DNA of 64,000 bases from Nitzschia sp. pyKryTriq1 (lineage: Eukaryota > Bacillariophyta > Bacillariophyceae > Bacillariales > Bacillariaceae), in assembly GCA_956465555.1 (NCBI GenBank), contig OY101124.1:1178001-1242000 (forward strand). Direction: 5' to 3'. The translations under genes were made by a program, and so were the position numbers. Positions 28,340 through 39,500 of this stretch are shown here, in pieces. The notes beneath the pieces are model-generated. The model did no database searches, had not been told where the DNA came from, and saw only the letters and a list, made by a program, of their open reading frames with translations. Position 1 is the stretch's first letter. Each line of letters starts with the position of its first letter.

Positions 28340-29194
28340 ATGAGCCTCCCTTCGCAAGCAGCCTTGACCCACCTTCGTGCCATCAAGCCAAACGACGGCT
28401 GGTCCGTCCAGAAAGAGGAGGGCAAAGGCTTCCGACTTTTAAGGCGGAACGTTCCTCTTTCGGACAATTACTTCCAAGACATTCACTACTGCCCGAATCA
28501 GAATGTGGTGGTGGGAGTTTTGACGAACGATGGAAGTACGTGCCAAGTTCTGGTGGACGAAGACGGCAAACCGGTGACTGCTATTCGAGTGGTATCAGTT
28601 TCCTCCTACGACCCCACTAGCGCCAGGAATACAAGTTTTGCCAATAGCCGGAGCCAAGCTTCTACGACTGCACCAGCAAGCAGATCCACCCGTGCCACAG
28701 CAGCTAATCCTCCTTCTGAGCCCTTGATTCCTAATTTGACTCCTGAGCAAAACAAGCAAATTGTTCAGTACGCTCTCATGTTCATTGGAGGCTTAATTGT
28801 GCTCAAGATCCTAGCCAATTCCAATCTCGCTGGTTTGTACCTTTTGGCTCTCCCCTTACTGTATCTATACGCCGTGCAGACTTGTCCTTCAGTGGGATCA
28901 TTTGATGCCAAAAAAGAATTGAAGAGAGTTTTGAGAGGAGATCACTTGCCAGAAAATGATCCCAACAAGCCGAAGGGATTTCTGGAAGAAATGGCGGCCC
29001 GTGTCACCGCCAGCGTCACGGCAGAGATAGCTACGTTTCCTGGATACGAGGTAGAAATGACAAGTCTAGGAGGGGCCGGATGGATAGCAGATGTGAGAGT
29101 CCCTACGGCGCAGTCACAATGCTATTGGGTTGGCGCCTTCAACAAGTGGTACTATGTGACGTCGTTCAAGATCCCCGAGAGACGGACGGCATAG
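28340..29194 (+). CDS. Unnamed membrane protein (family B), member 2
   Basis: 284 residues from the ATG at 28340. Residues ~1-90 form a soluble domain (SVQKEEGKGFRLLRR, IHYCPNQNVVVGVLTNDGST) not present in member 1. A Ser/Thr/Ala linker follows, then a hydrophobic stretch (YALMFIGGLIVLKIL and LAGLYLLALPLLYLYAV). Next comes the family block TCPSVGSFDAKKELKRVLRG, HLPENDPNKPKGFLE and ARVTASVTAEI, and the end has YWVGAFNKWYYVTSF. The shared block with 21791-22429 is far better conserved than the rest, so it is likely the functional part. The gene lies 252 bp right of the Copia element, whose insertion shortened or displaced its upstream DNA. Function is unknown. Confidence 0.78.
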   Translation: MSLPSQAALTHLRAIKPNDGWSVQKEEGKGFRLLRRNVPLSDNYFQDIHYCPNQNVVVGVLTNDGSTCQVLVDEDGKPVTAIRVVSVSSYDPTSARNTSFANSRSQASTTAPASRSTRATAANPPSEPLIPNLTPEQNKQIVQYALMFIGGLIVLKILANSNLAGLYLLALPLLYLYAVQTCPSVGSFDAKKELKRVLRGDHLPENDPNKPKGFLEEMAARVTASVTAEIATFPGYEVEMTSLGGAGWIADVRVPTAQSQCYWVGAFNKWYYVTSFKIPERRTA

Positions 29195-29621
29195 TCGTCA
29201 CTCGTCCCGCAGCATTTATCCATATAACTTCCCAAACAATGCCTTCTCTCATTTTTTCACCACGAGTAGAGAGCCACTCTGTACTACCGATTGATCCAAT
29301 TATTGCTGCCCATACAAACGGCTAAGGATAAGACCAAGCCAGCGGATAACTTTACTACAGTGGTTCATCCTCTAGCAAGCTCGTTCAATAAATCATCCTG
29401 CGTTTTCTTTGCTCAGAATCATCAGTGAATAATCCTACTCTTCTAGTAGGTGTACAAGTTTTCTATATTCGTACTCTGTTTTTCAATACTAGATATTATC
29501 GGTTGGCGAGAGCATCAGGTTAATAATAATGTTCACAGTTTAGTAGTAGTTCCTTCTCTCAACATGCCTACTCGACGACGAGGAAGACCCTACAGCAGCC
29601 GACTACGACAAGAGGCTACTA
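29195..29621. other. Short gap between convergent genes
   Basis: No gene was recognised; presumably 3' UTRs of the two flanking genes. Confidence 0.45.
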
Positions 29622-30965
29622 TCACTTTCGTTCGGGTGGCAACACCCGAGGATCCGAATTTGAAAGATTGTCTGTGCGAAACGATGATGATGACTGATCG
29701 GCAACACCCCGTAATAAAGACATGGATGAGGCCCCCAAAAAACCCATCGAATCCGGCTGGGAATGTTCCATCAGCTGGACAGGACGCTGTCCCCCCGAAT
29801 GATCTAGCGCCAACATTGTACTACTTCCGTCTATAGGAGCCTGCAAAAGATTCTGTAGTTGACCAGAATTCCAAGCTTCCCGTGGGATCAATGACCCCCG
29901 ATGGTTCATTCCGCCTGACATGTTATGGCGCATTCGACCGTTGTTGTCGTAAGTTGCAAACGTATCTTCTGATCCCACCGCCCCGGAACTGCTGGACGGG
30001 ATATTGTCAGAGCTATTGGTCTTGAAGAGTGATGTTGTACTGGCCATGCTCATAGCGCTCATGTTCGAAATGCCGCTCATCTGACTATTTCTGTAGACAT
30101 CTCCTTCGATAGTCCCGATAGTATCACTCGACGAGTTCAATTCACCGGTAGTTGACATCCCCTTAAAAGACTCCATCAGTTCACTCATGTCCATGGATTG
30201 GATTGCCGCTGCTCCTTTTTTCCAGACGTCGGCCATTTGCATAGAGTCCCGACGCGGCCCTTCGCCCTTGCGCCCGCCCAAGCCGCGGCGTTGCCCCGGA
30301 GCATGGTTTCGGTTAATCGGACCGTCAAAGAGTCGATCATCTTCTGGATCATCCAGCGTGGTGGTGTACGTCGCATATCCTCGCTCGTCTTCTCGATATC
30401 CAGGCTGATCTTCCACGGAGAAAACTGGGACAGGATCATTCATCATACCGGTGATAGCTGCTGCTGCTGCTGCAGAGGTCATGGAGTCTGGCATTCCAAA
30501 TTGGCCCTGGTTGCCGTGCACAAAAACCTGCGGTAGATTATTCGCCCTCTGTGGTAACATCCCTGTTGCCGCTACTGTGGCATCAATCGATAATGAGTCC
30601 GCGGCCCCACCGCTCGCCTTCTCTCGATTCTGCCGCAGCGCTTGCTTGGCTTTTTCCATGATCGCGTCCTCGTCCACCACCTGGTAGACGTCCATCGCGG
30701 TGCTACTAGACAAGCCCAACTTTTCCAGTTCTGCGGGCTCGAGTTTCTTCAAAAAGCGACCGTTATTCGCAAGGACAGTGTCGACAATCGTCTTGGCGAT
30801 TGTCGCCTTGGTTTGTCGGTGATTTGTCGCCATGTATTCCTCTTTCCGCTGGGATACCATGTCGCGGAATCGAATGTTCCCCTCGTGATCGTTAGGGCCG
30901 CTGCCGCGACCGAACAGAACATCGTAGGGATTTATGTCTGTGACGTATTGATTTTGATCGGACAT
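29622..30965 (-). CDS. DUF6824 domain protein
   Basis: 447 residues in one exon from the ATG at 30965. Residues ~10-90 carry the DUF6824 signature abundant in diatoms: PYDVLFGRGSGPNDHEGNIR, FRDMVSQRKEEYMAT, and KATIAKTIVDTVLANNGRFL, ending with VDEDAIMEKAKQALRQ. The domain is small, basic and helical. Its role is not established; a DNA- or protein-binding role is only a guess. The remaining ~350 residues are low complexity, with Met/Ser/Gly-rich patches (MSGISNMSAMSMASTTS) and no fold visible. There is no signal peptide. This gene is one of the strongest taxonomic markers in the window. Confidence 0.88.
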   Translation of the reverse strand: MSDQNQYVTDINPYDVLFGRGSGPNDHEGNIRFRDMVSQRKEEYMATNHRQTKATIAKTIVDTVLANNGRFLKKLEPAELEKLGLSSSTAMDVYQVVDEDAIMEKAKQALRQNREKASGGAADSLSIDATVAATGMLPQRANNLPQVFVHGNQGQFGMPDSMTSAAAAAAITGMMNDPVPVFSVEDQPGYREDERGYATYTTTLDDPEDDRLFDGPINRNHAPGQRRGLGGRKGEGPRRDSMQMADVWKKGAAAIQSMDMSELMESFKGMSTTGELNSSSDTIGTIEGDVYRNSQMSGISNMSAMSMASTTSLFKTNSSDNIPSSSSGAVGSEDTFATYDNNGRMRHNMSGGMNHRGSLIPREAWNSGQLQNLLQAPIDGSSTMLALDHSGGQRPVQLMEHSQPDSMGFLGASSMSLLRGVADQSSSSFRTDNLSNSDPRVLPPERK

Positions 30966-31988
30966 GCTGAATCAATCAATGAATCAATGAATATGATAGA
31001 GGCTAGTAGACGACTAACTGACTGGCTGACTCACTCTCACGCGGACAGTACGGGTACAGTCACGTCTACAACAATAATCTCGGTGTAATACGTGGACCAC
31101 GGCGGAGCCCGGGAAAACGAACTTAAGATGGCTGTGAGAATCAATGAACTACACCAATAAGCGAGCGATCCCAATATACAAGATAGGAAGGGAGGGAGAT
31201 GGAGACCAGAGAGAGAGAGAGAGAGAGAGAGATGTGTGTTTTTGGTTCCTTATTTCAGTTCCGTACTTGCTCTACCCAGCTGGGGTTCGTACTGTACAGC
31301 ACCATGGTAGGGCTATCTCTTTTTAGAGCGCTTTCGTGCTTCGCGTGCGGCGTGGCTACCGCCACCTGCGTGGCATCGCTGGTGCGTCAGGTCTACTAGA
31401 CTAGCTCTAGTAGTAGAACAGGTGGTGTGTGGCATAATTCGGGACTAGTAGGAGTCCCGCCTGTCGCACACCTCCGTGTTTGCGAAGGTGGCTGGGGCGG
31501 TGGTGGTTTCACATTCTACACTAGTAGGCTCGATAGCCTAGATAAGAGCGAAAGTATTGCTTGTGACTATCCTCGACAGGATGGTTACAAGCAATACAAA
31601 AGTATAAACGCAACAACAGACGATTTTGCTTCCTTGCTGTCGCATAGTATCGTGTAGTTGTGCGAATAGAGTGAGCGATAATAGGTGTCATAGTGCCACG
31701 TGGAGAAAGTCGGATGAGTCATGAAATGAGATCGCCCTTTCGCTCGGTTCATCCGAATACCAGATGCGTGCGGATTTTCAATTTGACGAAATAATACAAT
31801 ACCGGTAGTCTATGAGTACGATCTTTCGTTGACAAGAAACAGCCTACTAGTAGTCTCGAGTCGCGCTCGCTACCGTACTGTAGAGCAGCTATATTTCCCA
31901 CTTCTTTCATCGGCCTGTCCAGGAATATTCTGATTGGAGTGAGCGAACGAACAAAAAGTTAGTATTAATATTCGTACGAGCAATCAGG
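30966..31988. other. Intergenic region with GA microsatellite and hairpin
   Basis: No gene was recognised. A GA dinucleotide run occupies about 31207-31231 and an imperfect 20-bp stem-loop lies at 31554-31597. The last ~130 bases are probably the 5' UTR of the TspO-like gene. Confidence 0.5.
31554..31597. other. Imperfect hairpin, 20-bp arms with 4-base loop
   Basis: The arm GTATTGCTTGTGACTATCCT pairs with AGGATGGTTACAAGCAATAC at about 18 of 20 positions, with loop CGAC. No terminator-like T run follows. It could be a structured RNA, a recent inverted duplication or chance. Confidence 0.6.
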
Positions 31989-33086
31989 ATGGCTTTCGTC
32001 GAACTGCTGTCGTCCCTCAACAAACCTGCCATCGTCTCCACCGCTGGAGTTCTGATTGTACTTGGGTTTCCACTCGTTCCTCCATTACCGCTTGGATTTT
32101 TACGAGTGACGAACCTCTTGGCGTTTATCGTCAACGTGGTAGCAGTGTCTGTTCCAGGCCGTATCGATTGTGAACGAGCTCGGAGGATGGCGCAAGGCGA
32201 CACAGACCCCACCGGCACGTTGGAAGAGTCGAGTCCCTTGGTAGCAGCAGCAGCATCCTCACCACCACTACCAGAAGCACGGGATCCTATGTTTCTTTCC
32301 TCCATGGAGCTTAGGGATCGAACGTTGTTCCGACCAGCCGCGTGGGCGTTTCTAATTTGGGCGTTCATTTATTTGGGAGAAGCCGCGTTTGTTGTGGCGC
32401 AGTTCGTGCCAGCGGCCCAACTGGAGAAATCTTTGCAGGCGGCATCCTTACCCTTTGTAGCTGCCAATTTGCTGCAATCCCTGTGGTGTGCCTCCTTTCG
32501 GCCTTCTTACGATGAAGGGTGGTATCGCTTTGTGAGCTGTTTCATGCTTGGAGCGACGGCCTACGCCTTGTCCTATATTCCAGCCCAGCAGCAAGATTCT
32601 TCTTGGTTCTATGTTCCACTGGCGACTCATTTTGGTACGTACTTGTATGTAAATGGGATTGATTGATTCCAACCTGTGCACGATCGCTGCTGGTACGAAG
32701 AAGGAAACCAACTTGTGGTTGTTTCCTGTTTTTCGTTCCTTTGGTACAAAGGTTGGACGAGTGCTGCGACATTGGTGAATCTCAATGGAAGCATTGCGAG
32801 CGATAGGCATTTACCGGATCTATCACTTGTCGCTATGGGGAACTCGAGTGTCGTACTAGCGACGGTCCTGGGGATTGGGATCACAGTTTTTGGTGTTTCG
32901 ACAGCAGCGTACGCTATCACAATTGCTTGGGCCCTGATGGCGATTGCCAGTGGGGTCCAGTTACAGGAACATGAACTAGATTGGTCCGATGCCCTGCAGT
33001 CCGGGCGGCGTGTCCAGCGGGCACTGGCGTGGACGGGGGCTATCTTGTGTGTTGCGGCTGCTGCATTTACCGCATATATCTCGTAA
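31989..33086 (+). CDS. TspO/MBR-related (tryptophan-rich sensory protein-like) membrane protein, two exons
   Basis: Exon 1 is 31989-32634 and exon 2 is 32752-33086, with an intron at 32635-32751 (117 bp; GTACGT donor, ACAAAG acceptor), giving 326 residues. The splice restores PLATHFGWTSAATLVNLNGS, which matches the GWxxxAxxxN helix of the TspO/MBR superfamily. PAAWAFLIWAFIYLGEAAF matches the PxxxAFxIWxxIYL helix of the same group. About eight hydrophobic helices are present, more than the five of canonical TspO. Canonical TspO binds tetrapyrroles and other ligands in outer mitochondrial or plastid membranes; that role is not proven for this longer relative. There is no clear cleavable presequence. 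Confidence 0.72.
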
Positions 33087-33387
33087 GAAAACGGGTGTAT
33101 GATCTCGTTTCGTTCGGAGGGTGGAGGGAGCTCAATCGAGAAAAGCGCCAAATATGCCCTCTTGTCGTTTCGCGTTTCCAGAATGCGAATGAGGATGAGG
33201 ATGATTGGTAGTTTCCTTCAAATCGATCCGTTTGAAAATGCTTCCTGGTATCCAATTCTGCACTTTGAAAAGGGCAAGTTGGACCCAGCGTCTACAACGA
33301 GGATAAGCCTATCACGATGGTACGTATGCAAGAAAAATGCACTAACTTTTCATTTCTGTTATTCTTCATGATTACAAGCATTGTCGT

Positions 33388-33783
33388 TCAGCAAGAGCAA
33401 TATAGAACGGTCGGGCCATCCTGATTGCTTTCGAGCCCCTGGGTTAATCCCATCAAGTGGTGTCGCCATTCTTGAATCCGCAGCCGAAGGGCTTCATGAG
33501 GAACAAGCATGGATGGGTATAGTGGTGCACGTGTGAGGGGGCAAGTTTCCTGGCCTTGGTCGATTATCCATTCAAGGATCGCCTTTCGCTCAAAGGAATG
33601 ACCGGATCGTGTCATGACGGGGTCTTCAAATACCTGCAAAGTAAGAGGACAAATGAACTCGTCAGGTACGGCAAAGTTTCGCATTCGGCTGTTCATCGTT
33701 GGCCAAAAGTATGGGGTGTGCTTCGCAAATTGTGGCGAGTTTGGACTTTTGGTTCTTCGAAAATAATTTGAAAGCAGACTCAT
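33388..33783 (-). CDS. Small single U-box protein
   Basis: 131 residues from the ATG at 33783 (MSLLSNYFRR). The U-box is VPDEFICPLTLQVFEDPVMT, RSGHSFERKAILEWI and then TCPLTRAPLYPSMLVPHEAL, at residues ~36-105. U-box domains are zinc-free RING-like folds that recruit ubiquitin-conjugating enzymes; the family is E3 ubiquitin ligases. No substrate-binding module is attached, so it is either a minimal adaptor or the remains of a larger gene. Upstream, another frame is open to 34015 without similarity, so an extra 5' exon cannot be excluded. It is a distant relative of the triple U-box cluster at 51-56 kb. Confidence 0.7.
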   Translation of the reverse strand: MSLLSNYFRRTKSPNSPQFAKHTPYFWPTMNSRMRNFAVPDEFICPLTLQVFEDPVMTRSGHSFERKAILEWIIDQGQETCPLTRAPLYPSMLVPHEALRLRIQEWRHHLMGLTQGLESNQDGPTVLYCSC

Positions 33784-34483
33784 GAGTTTCGTGGGCTGGA
33801 ATTTTATACACCGCAGCACGCATGAGTTTGAATGCTCCCATCTCTATTGTAGTTTTTCGACGTAATAGTAGTAGGAATAATGAAGCCATGATCTTTCTAT
33901 TTTTGTTCCAAGGAAGTCTTTCGGGAGGGTAAAGTGTTCTTCGCAACCACTTCATCCACAAGGTGGTCGGGCTTGAAAACCGATTTGTGGTTGCACAACA
34001 CGTTCTCTCACACATAAGGCTACCTTCCGGGGCAATTTCAACCCATATTGAACCACTGACTGTCCGTGCGTATCGACAGTACCGGGCGGGGTACGAACTT
34101 CTGTTGCCTGTGTTTACTTGATTGCGCGTGGTGCCGCGGTACTGTATCCTTAAATATGATCAACGTTGCCCGAAATCAACAAATAAGCCCATTACTCACG
34201 CACGGTCTAAAAGCCGGAATAGCAATCGAACCGCAGCAGTCACAGAGCATGCAGGGTGTTAGCGGGATTTTTTTTTTAAGCGAAGAGACTGAGACGTATC
34301 GGCAGAGATTGGAAATCCGTGATCCGTGACGTGGGTCGTTGCGTTTCCTCTTTGTGTGGTTTGTGATGCCGATAGATCGAGCCCTTGAAAACAAAAACGA
34401 CCATCGACCATGCTACGCTACCGGGCGGATTTCAAAGATCACCTCACACTGCCCATACTTTGAAATAACTACCTGCCCAAGTC
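33784..34483. other. Gap between divergent genes
   Basis: A T run lies at about 34267-34278. No gene was recognised; it likely holds both promoters. Confidence 0.45.
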
Positions 34484-35827
34484 ATGAAAGCAAGCTGTTG
34501 GGCGGTCCTGTTGTCAATCACCGCGCCTGTTCAGTGCTTCACCACGAAAGAGACATTTTTTCGTCGTCAACACTCTTCGTTGAAGAGTCGACGCCTGGAG
34601 AATTGGAGTGAACTGGAAGGGTCGATTGGACTGAGGGTGAATGTTGCTGATACTCAAGTATCAATCGATTCGGTCTTGGACCGAGTCACTCCAAATTTCT
34701 CCACTGATCGTCCAACATTATTTCGTGAGCGACATGGGTGGTGTCCTTACAGTGAGAGAGTCTGGTTAATTCTTGAAATGACAAAAATGGAATACGACAC
34801 CATTCGTATCGATAATACAGGTGGGCCTCGACCGAGTTATTGTGCGGGTCAGACACCGCAAATGAAGTGGCCAGATGGTCGGACGCAAGGAGAGTCGATA
34901 GATTTGGTCTGTGAGATTGATCAACGCTACAGCAATGGTAAATTTCAATCTGACTCGCCCAAAGTACAAGGAGTCGTTTCACGGTTTCAGTCTATATTTC
35001 CCCGTGCCAGACCCTCTTCACGTGCTGCATTTTTATTTCAAATGAACGGGGAGCCACTCTGGAAGAAAACTTTTCAAGATACTCTCCAGCAAACGGATGC
35101 ACTGCTGAGTGAATCGGATGGTCCTTTTTTCTGCGGACCTGATATGACTGTGGCGGACATTGCGTGGGCCCCCTTTTTGGAACGATATCGCTACCAGCTA
35201 CCCTGTTTACATGAGGGCTTAGACCCTGCCGACTCGGGTATATATCCTCACTTGTCGGGTTGGTATGCTGCCATGGACCGAATTCCGGAATATGTGTGTC
35301 GTGTCAAAGGAGACGCATCGAGTTGGAGGAAAGTTCTCACCATGGCTGGGTTCGGGAATGCAGGTCTCCCTCCCCAGATTCAAAGCAATATGGACTATCT
35401 ATTGTTAAAAGAAGAAAGAGCCGCGCTAGCCTGCATAGATCAGGAAATCTGGGAAGCCTACGCCAAGGACCGTCCGCACGTCCAATCATCACCTCAGCGA
35501 GAGGCAGCAGCCATCATGACACGGAATCGTCAGGCGATTGTAAAGGACGTGGTGAAACAGGCATCCACATCCGCATGGAGAAACAAGGGCTTACCAGAAT
35601 CGGAGGAGGACGCCGATGTGGCACTCCGAGCGTTGGTAAAGGTACTGTTATTACAAATGGGCGACCAGGAGGAGGAGCTACTAGTAGGAGGTGTCGAAAA
35701 TCCGGCAAACAAACAAGAGGACGCCGTCCTGTGCATGGCAACATTTTTGGACCAGCGAATGTGCGTTCCACGTGATATGGGTGCGATGGCGGCAGCAACG
35801 ATTAAAAAATTGGCGGTGAGGATCTAA
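34484..35827 (+). CDS. Glutathione S-transferase-like protein with possible plastid presequence
   Basis: 447 residues in one exon. The start MKASCWAVLLSITAPVQC is a signal peptide, and a Phe follows the likely cleavage point (VQC-FTTKETFF). This resembles the bipartite presequences of diatom plastid proteins, where Phe at +1 matters. The GST N-terminal domain carries WCPYSERVWLILEM (Cys87-Pro-Tyr-Ser), a glutaredoxin/omega-GST style active site, and GQTPQMKWPDGRTQGESIDL gives the cis-Pro-like and ESxxI glutathione-site region. The C-terminal domain has FFCGPDMTVADIAWAPFLER, a classic GST N-capping block. The last ~150 residues are an extra helical region not in standard GSTs. It likely acts in thiol transfer or detoxification; the substrate is unknown. 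Confidence 0.83.
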   Translation: MKASCWAVLLSITAPVQCFTTKETFFRRQHSSLKSRRLENWSELEGSIGLRVNVADTQVSIDSVLDRVTPNFSTDRPTLFRERHGWCPYSERVWLILEMTKMEYDTIRIDNTGGPRPSYCAGQTPQMKWPDGRTQGESIDLVCEIDQRYSNGKFQSDSPKVQGVVSRFQSIFPRARPSSRAAFLFQMNGEPLWKKTFQDTLQQTDALLSESDGPFFCGPDMTVADIAWAPFLERYRYQLPCLHEGLDPADSGIYPHLSGWYAAMDRIPEYVCRVKGDASSWRKVLTMAGFGNAGLPPQIQSNMDYLLLKEERAALACIDQEIWEAYAKDRPHVQSSPQREAAAIMTRNRQAIVKDVVKQASTSAWRNKGLPESEEDADVALRALVKVLLLQMGDQEEELLVGGVENPANKQEDAVLCMATFLDQRMCVPRDMGAMAAATIKKLAVRI

Positions 35828-36594
35828 TAGTAGGGAAAGGACGACGACTACTACTATTCCACTGTATCGTGAAGGGCGCGTAGTATAGCTTGTTGGTGCT
35901 GGGCGGTGAAGAACAAGAATCATACGAGTAGTTCACATTATTCCTACAGTACTCTACTAGTATAATGCCAAATCCGCCTTTGGCACGATGTGAGGTCTTT
36001 CAATACGTAACCTGCTCTTCTACAGTACTTTTCTATTTACTTCCGTTGAAAGCTAGCAAGAATACATAGGTTGTTCTTGTTTTTGCTCTACTGCGGTGTA
36101 CAAGTACGGTACAATGTACCAGTACCGCAGTGCCGGCAGTGTTCTCTCGGGACTCTCGAAGGGGACAAGAGGGGTGAGAAAAGTCAAGTCGTCTTAGTCA
36201 TATGATTGGGGGGCATGCATCTTTGATTTTTCTCCATTCATCCCCCAAATCACATTCGGCGAGAATGTTATGTCATACTGGCAGGCTCGGAAGCATTGAC
36301 CGTATGAGGATATACGGATTTGTATATAAATTTAAAAAATCAAATAGGCTATCATCGAAATGGGAAAATCCAGAGTGACATACTGCAATCCCGTAAAAAC
36401 CCACGAAACGGAATCTGCCCCTTCATTTTCTCGGCATCAACACGAGCCAAAAGCCAAAAAAAGCAAAGGTTGTGGTTTGCATGCATCTCTGATCTCACAA
36501 AAGAGCCTAAGCAGCTCGATGACGTTCTTCTTGTAAGCATTACAAGTAGAGGAGTTGGATTACAGTCCAGTATAATATATTGTGTTTTGTGGCC
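35828..36594. other. Intergenic gap
   Basis: It contains CTACTACTA and GTAC-palindrome strings (about 36095-36135). No gene was recognised. Confidence 0.45.
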
Positions 36595-39500
36595 ATGTCC
36601 CTTCGTAGCCACTCTCCTACAATTTTCGATCAAATGTTTGTTGTCAACTCTGCCACTGCTGCTGCCGCACCGTTAAAGACTCATTCGAGCATGTGGCCGG
36701 CCTCTTCTCCCAAAGACGACGATGCCTCGTACTCGTACGTCCGATTGAAGTTTTCCGATTTCGTCGATTTGCAAACTCGCCTTGTTCTGTTGCCACGAGT
36801 GGAAGAAGAAGGCCGAGGGGCCGTCGTGGCAAGTTTCGAAGAAGCAGAACAAGCAAATCCAGCTGCTCCTGCTGCCGGAGATGCGAGTAAGGAAAATTCG
36901 TTGTCCCGACCGCATCAAAACACGGCGGAACCTTCGGAAGAACATCGCGACGAAGGCGAAGATGAAAGGGCGACATCGAAGAAAAGTTTGGAAGGATACT
37001 CCTTTGTCGGGTTAGATTCGAAGCAAGAGGATTGGAGTGAAAAAGAATTCACTGATATCCTAGCGCTGCTGCGAGAGGAACCGACACCGTTGACTTTAGT
37101 CTTTGCGGTCTCCAAAACCGCGAGTACAGAAACGAGTTCAGAACAACCCACGTCTGAAAACGAGGCCCCAGAAGAATCTTCCTCCTCTCCAGATGGTACT
37201 GCTGCTGCCTTAACTCCAGCATCCGCCTCTGCAGAAAATTCGGAGCAGCCAGCGCAACAAGCTGCAGCCAAAGCTAGTTCAGGTTTTACATCACAGGAAT
37301 CGCTGCAGGTGGGCATGTCCGTGCTTTCGTCGTGGGGTATGCGAGTGCGAGCTCAAGCTACGGAAGCTGCTAGCAACATTTCTACCGTGGCGAAAGAACG
37401 TGCCAAGAACTTTCAATCCCCTCTCACAGAAGGTCCTGCTGGACACGGCAAGACCAGCGCCAACAACACAAAACCATGCAATATATTTATTCAAACTTCG
37501 GTGGGTGCCTTTGTGCCGGTGGCAGTGGCGCAGTCCAAAGTGACTACTTCTTCGCTACTGCTAGTTCGAAAGTCGGCGACAGAAGCCGCCCCCACGTCGG
37601 GGTGGTCCTTTCAATGGTATCGATCGTCTTTTGCCAACGAAACCTGGGTAGACGAGACAGCCTCGCTAGCAAGTGGGGCAAGTCGGTCGACTACGAGTAG
37701 TAGTGGAACGGTGCAAGAGACCTCGTCTCCCAATACGGGGGAAGAAATTGAGTGGATTCCACTTGAGGGTGCCACTAGTGCTGCATTTCAACCGAATGCT
37801 ACACTGATTGGAAGAAAATTACGGTGCATCGTGACCATCGAGCCAGAAGATCCCGCGTCGAGTGACGAGTCCGAGGAAGATAGTGACCTGGCGTCGATTG
37901 AAGCGGCGCATGAAGTTTGTGAAATCAATGGCGTCGTGTCTGCAGATGGGACCTTATTCAATGCCTCGCGGCAGGCTCTTGCTCGAGGCGCCAAGTTCGG
38001 GGGCTTGAAAGGACGGGGGAATGCTGCCGGGCGCCAATTCCGGATCGAAATTTCAATCGCGATGCCGTGCAAGAAACGATCCCGGCTTACAACAAGCTCA
38101 GTACTTATTTATCAGATGAGCGGACAAGATAGCGTTTGCCTCACCGAGAATCCTATTTTGCATGCAACGGCGCATGTTCCAGCCAGCACCCCCAAGTTCA
38201 TGGATCTTGAAATCGCGGTATCCCCGGAATCGGTATTGTCGGCGTTGTGCACGGAAGGCTTGTTACAACTTGAGACACCTAATCGGCTTGCAAGAGAGTC
38301 ATTTTTAATGGCCTTGGGAGTTGCGAACTATACAGGCAAGCCTGCCGCTTTGGATGCCGTAACCGTTTTGTTCAAAGACGAGGCGCCTCAAAAAGCACAG
38401 GTTTTGCGAAGTTTGGTGGACGAGGAGGTCTCCGTGTCTTCTGCTTCCTGTGCCTCGTCAGTGCGTTCTCAGGGATCTGCCTACAAGTCTACGCGAGCAC
38501 AGTCGCCCACGAGCCCTCTTGGGCCGCTCATCAGTCCCATAGCGACGATTAACACACCCTGCTCGCCCACACAGTCATGGGCCTTGTCACCGGATCGCTC
38601 ATTACCGGAGACGCCCGAATCAGTGGCGGCAGCTACCACTTCGACAATGGAAGAGGAGAATCGGGTCGTAGCACTCGAACGAGAACTAGATTTCATGCGG
38701 AGTAAACTGGCTCGGAAAGACAAGGTCGTGAGCGAGTTACAACGGAAAATTGCTCAATCGGATGCTGCACACGAACAAACCCGACAATCGTTGAATTGTT
38801 GTCAGAAAGACCTCACACAGAGCAAGGCAGAGCAGGATCGACTCTCGCAATCACTTCAAAAGGCGGAAAGTTATGTTAAGTCTTATGAAGCCAAGACTTT
38901 GCGACTCGAAGGCGACCACGCGCAAAAAGTGTCTAACTTGGAAGGCCGTATTCAATCGCAAAGTAGTAAAGTTGCTGACTTGGAAAAGGCAAATCGATCT
39001 CTTCAAAATGAAAAGGCAGTATTGCAGGCTGCGGTGGAGGCCCGGGAATCCAAATTGACCCGTATGGCTGAGTTGCAGTCTTCTTTTGAAGAATTGTCTG
39101 CGAAGGTCGCTCAACACGATGCTCTGCGAAATGAATTGGAAACCTCCCAGAAGCGATATGAAGAGATGCAGCAGGATTTGCGCAAAGTAGAGTCTGTCGA
39201 ACAGGAATGCCGCAACGAACTGGCGTCCACAAAACAATCGATTGAAAAGTTGACCGCTCAAGTTGATGAAGAGCGCAAGCGGGTTATATCTTGCCGTGCA
39301 CAACTAGATCCGCTGCAAAAGAAAATTCAGCAACTCAAGGGCGAGCGAAACAGCTACAAGCAAAAGAATGAAAGTTTGTCGAAGGAAGTTTCAAGGCTCT
39401 GCAGGAACGGTCGTACAGTCAAGGAGATTGAAAAAATTGTCGCCGACCACCAAGCGCTGCTGGAAGAGGTGGAGACGCTACGAAAACAAAAGAAAAAGGC

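Noticed and set aside
29450-29836. 128-residue plus-strand frame at the 3' end of the DUF6824 gene
   Set aside because: Antisense to the DUF6824 coding end; no similarity and no ATG at the listed start.
33662-34015. 117-residue minus-strand frame upstream of the small U-box gene
   Set aside because: It overlaps the U-box gene's 5' part in a different frame and shows no domain; no splice pair was found that would join it sensibly.
37720-38072. Minus-strand frames inside the coiled-coil/C2 gene
   Set aside because: Shadows of a strongly supported 1051-codon gene; similar antisense frames under other large genes were rejected for the same reason.
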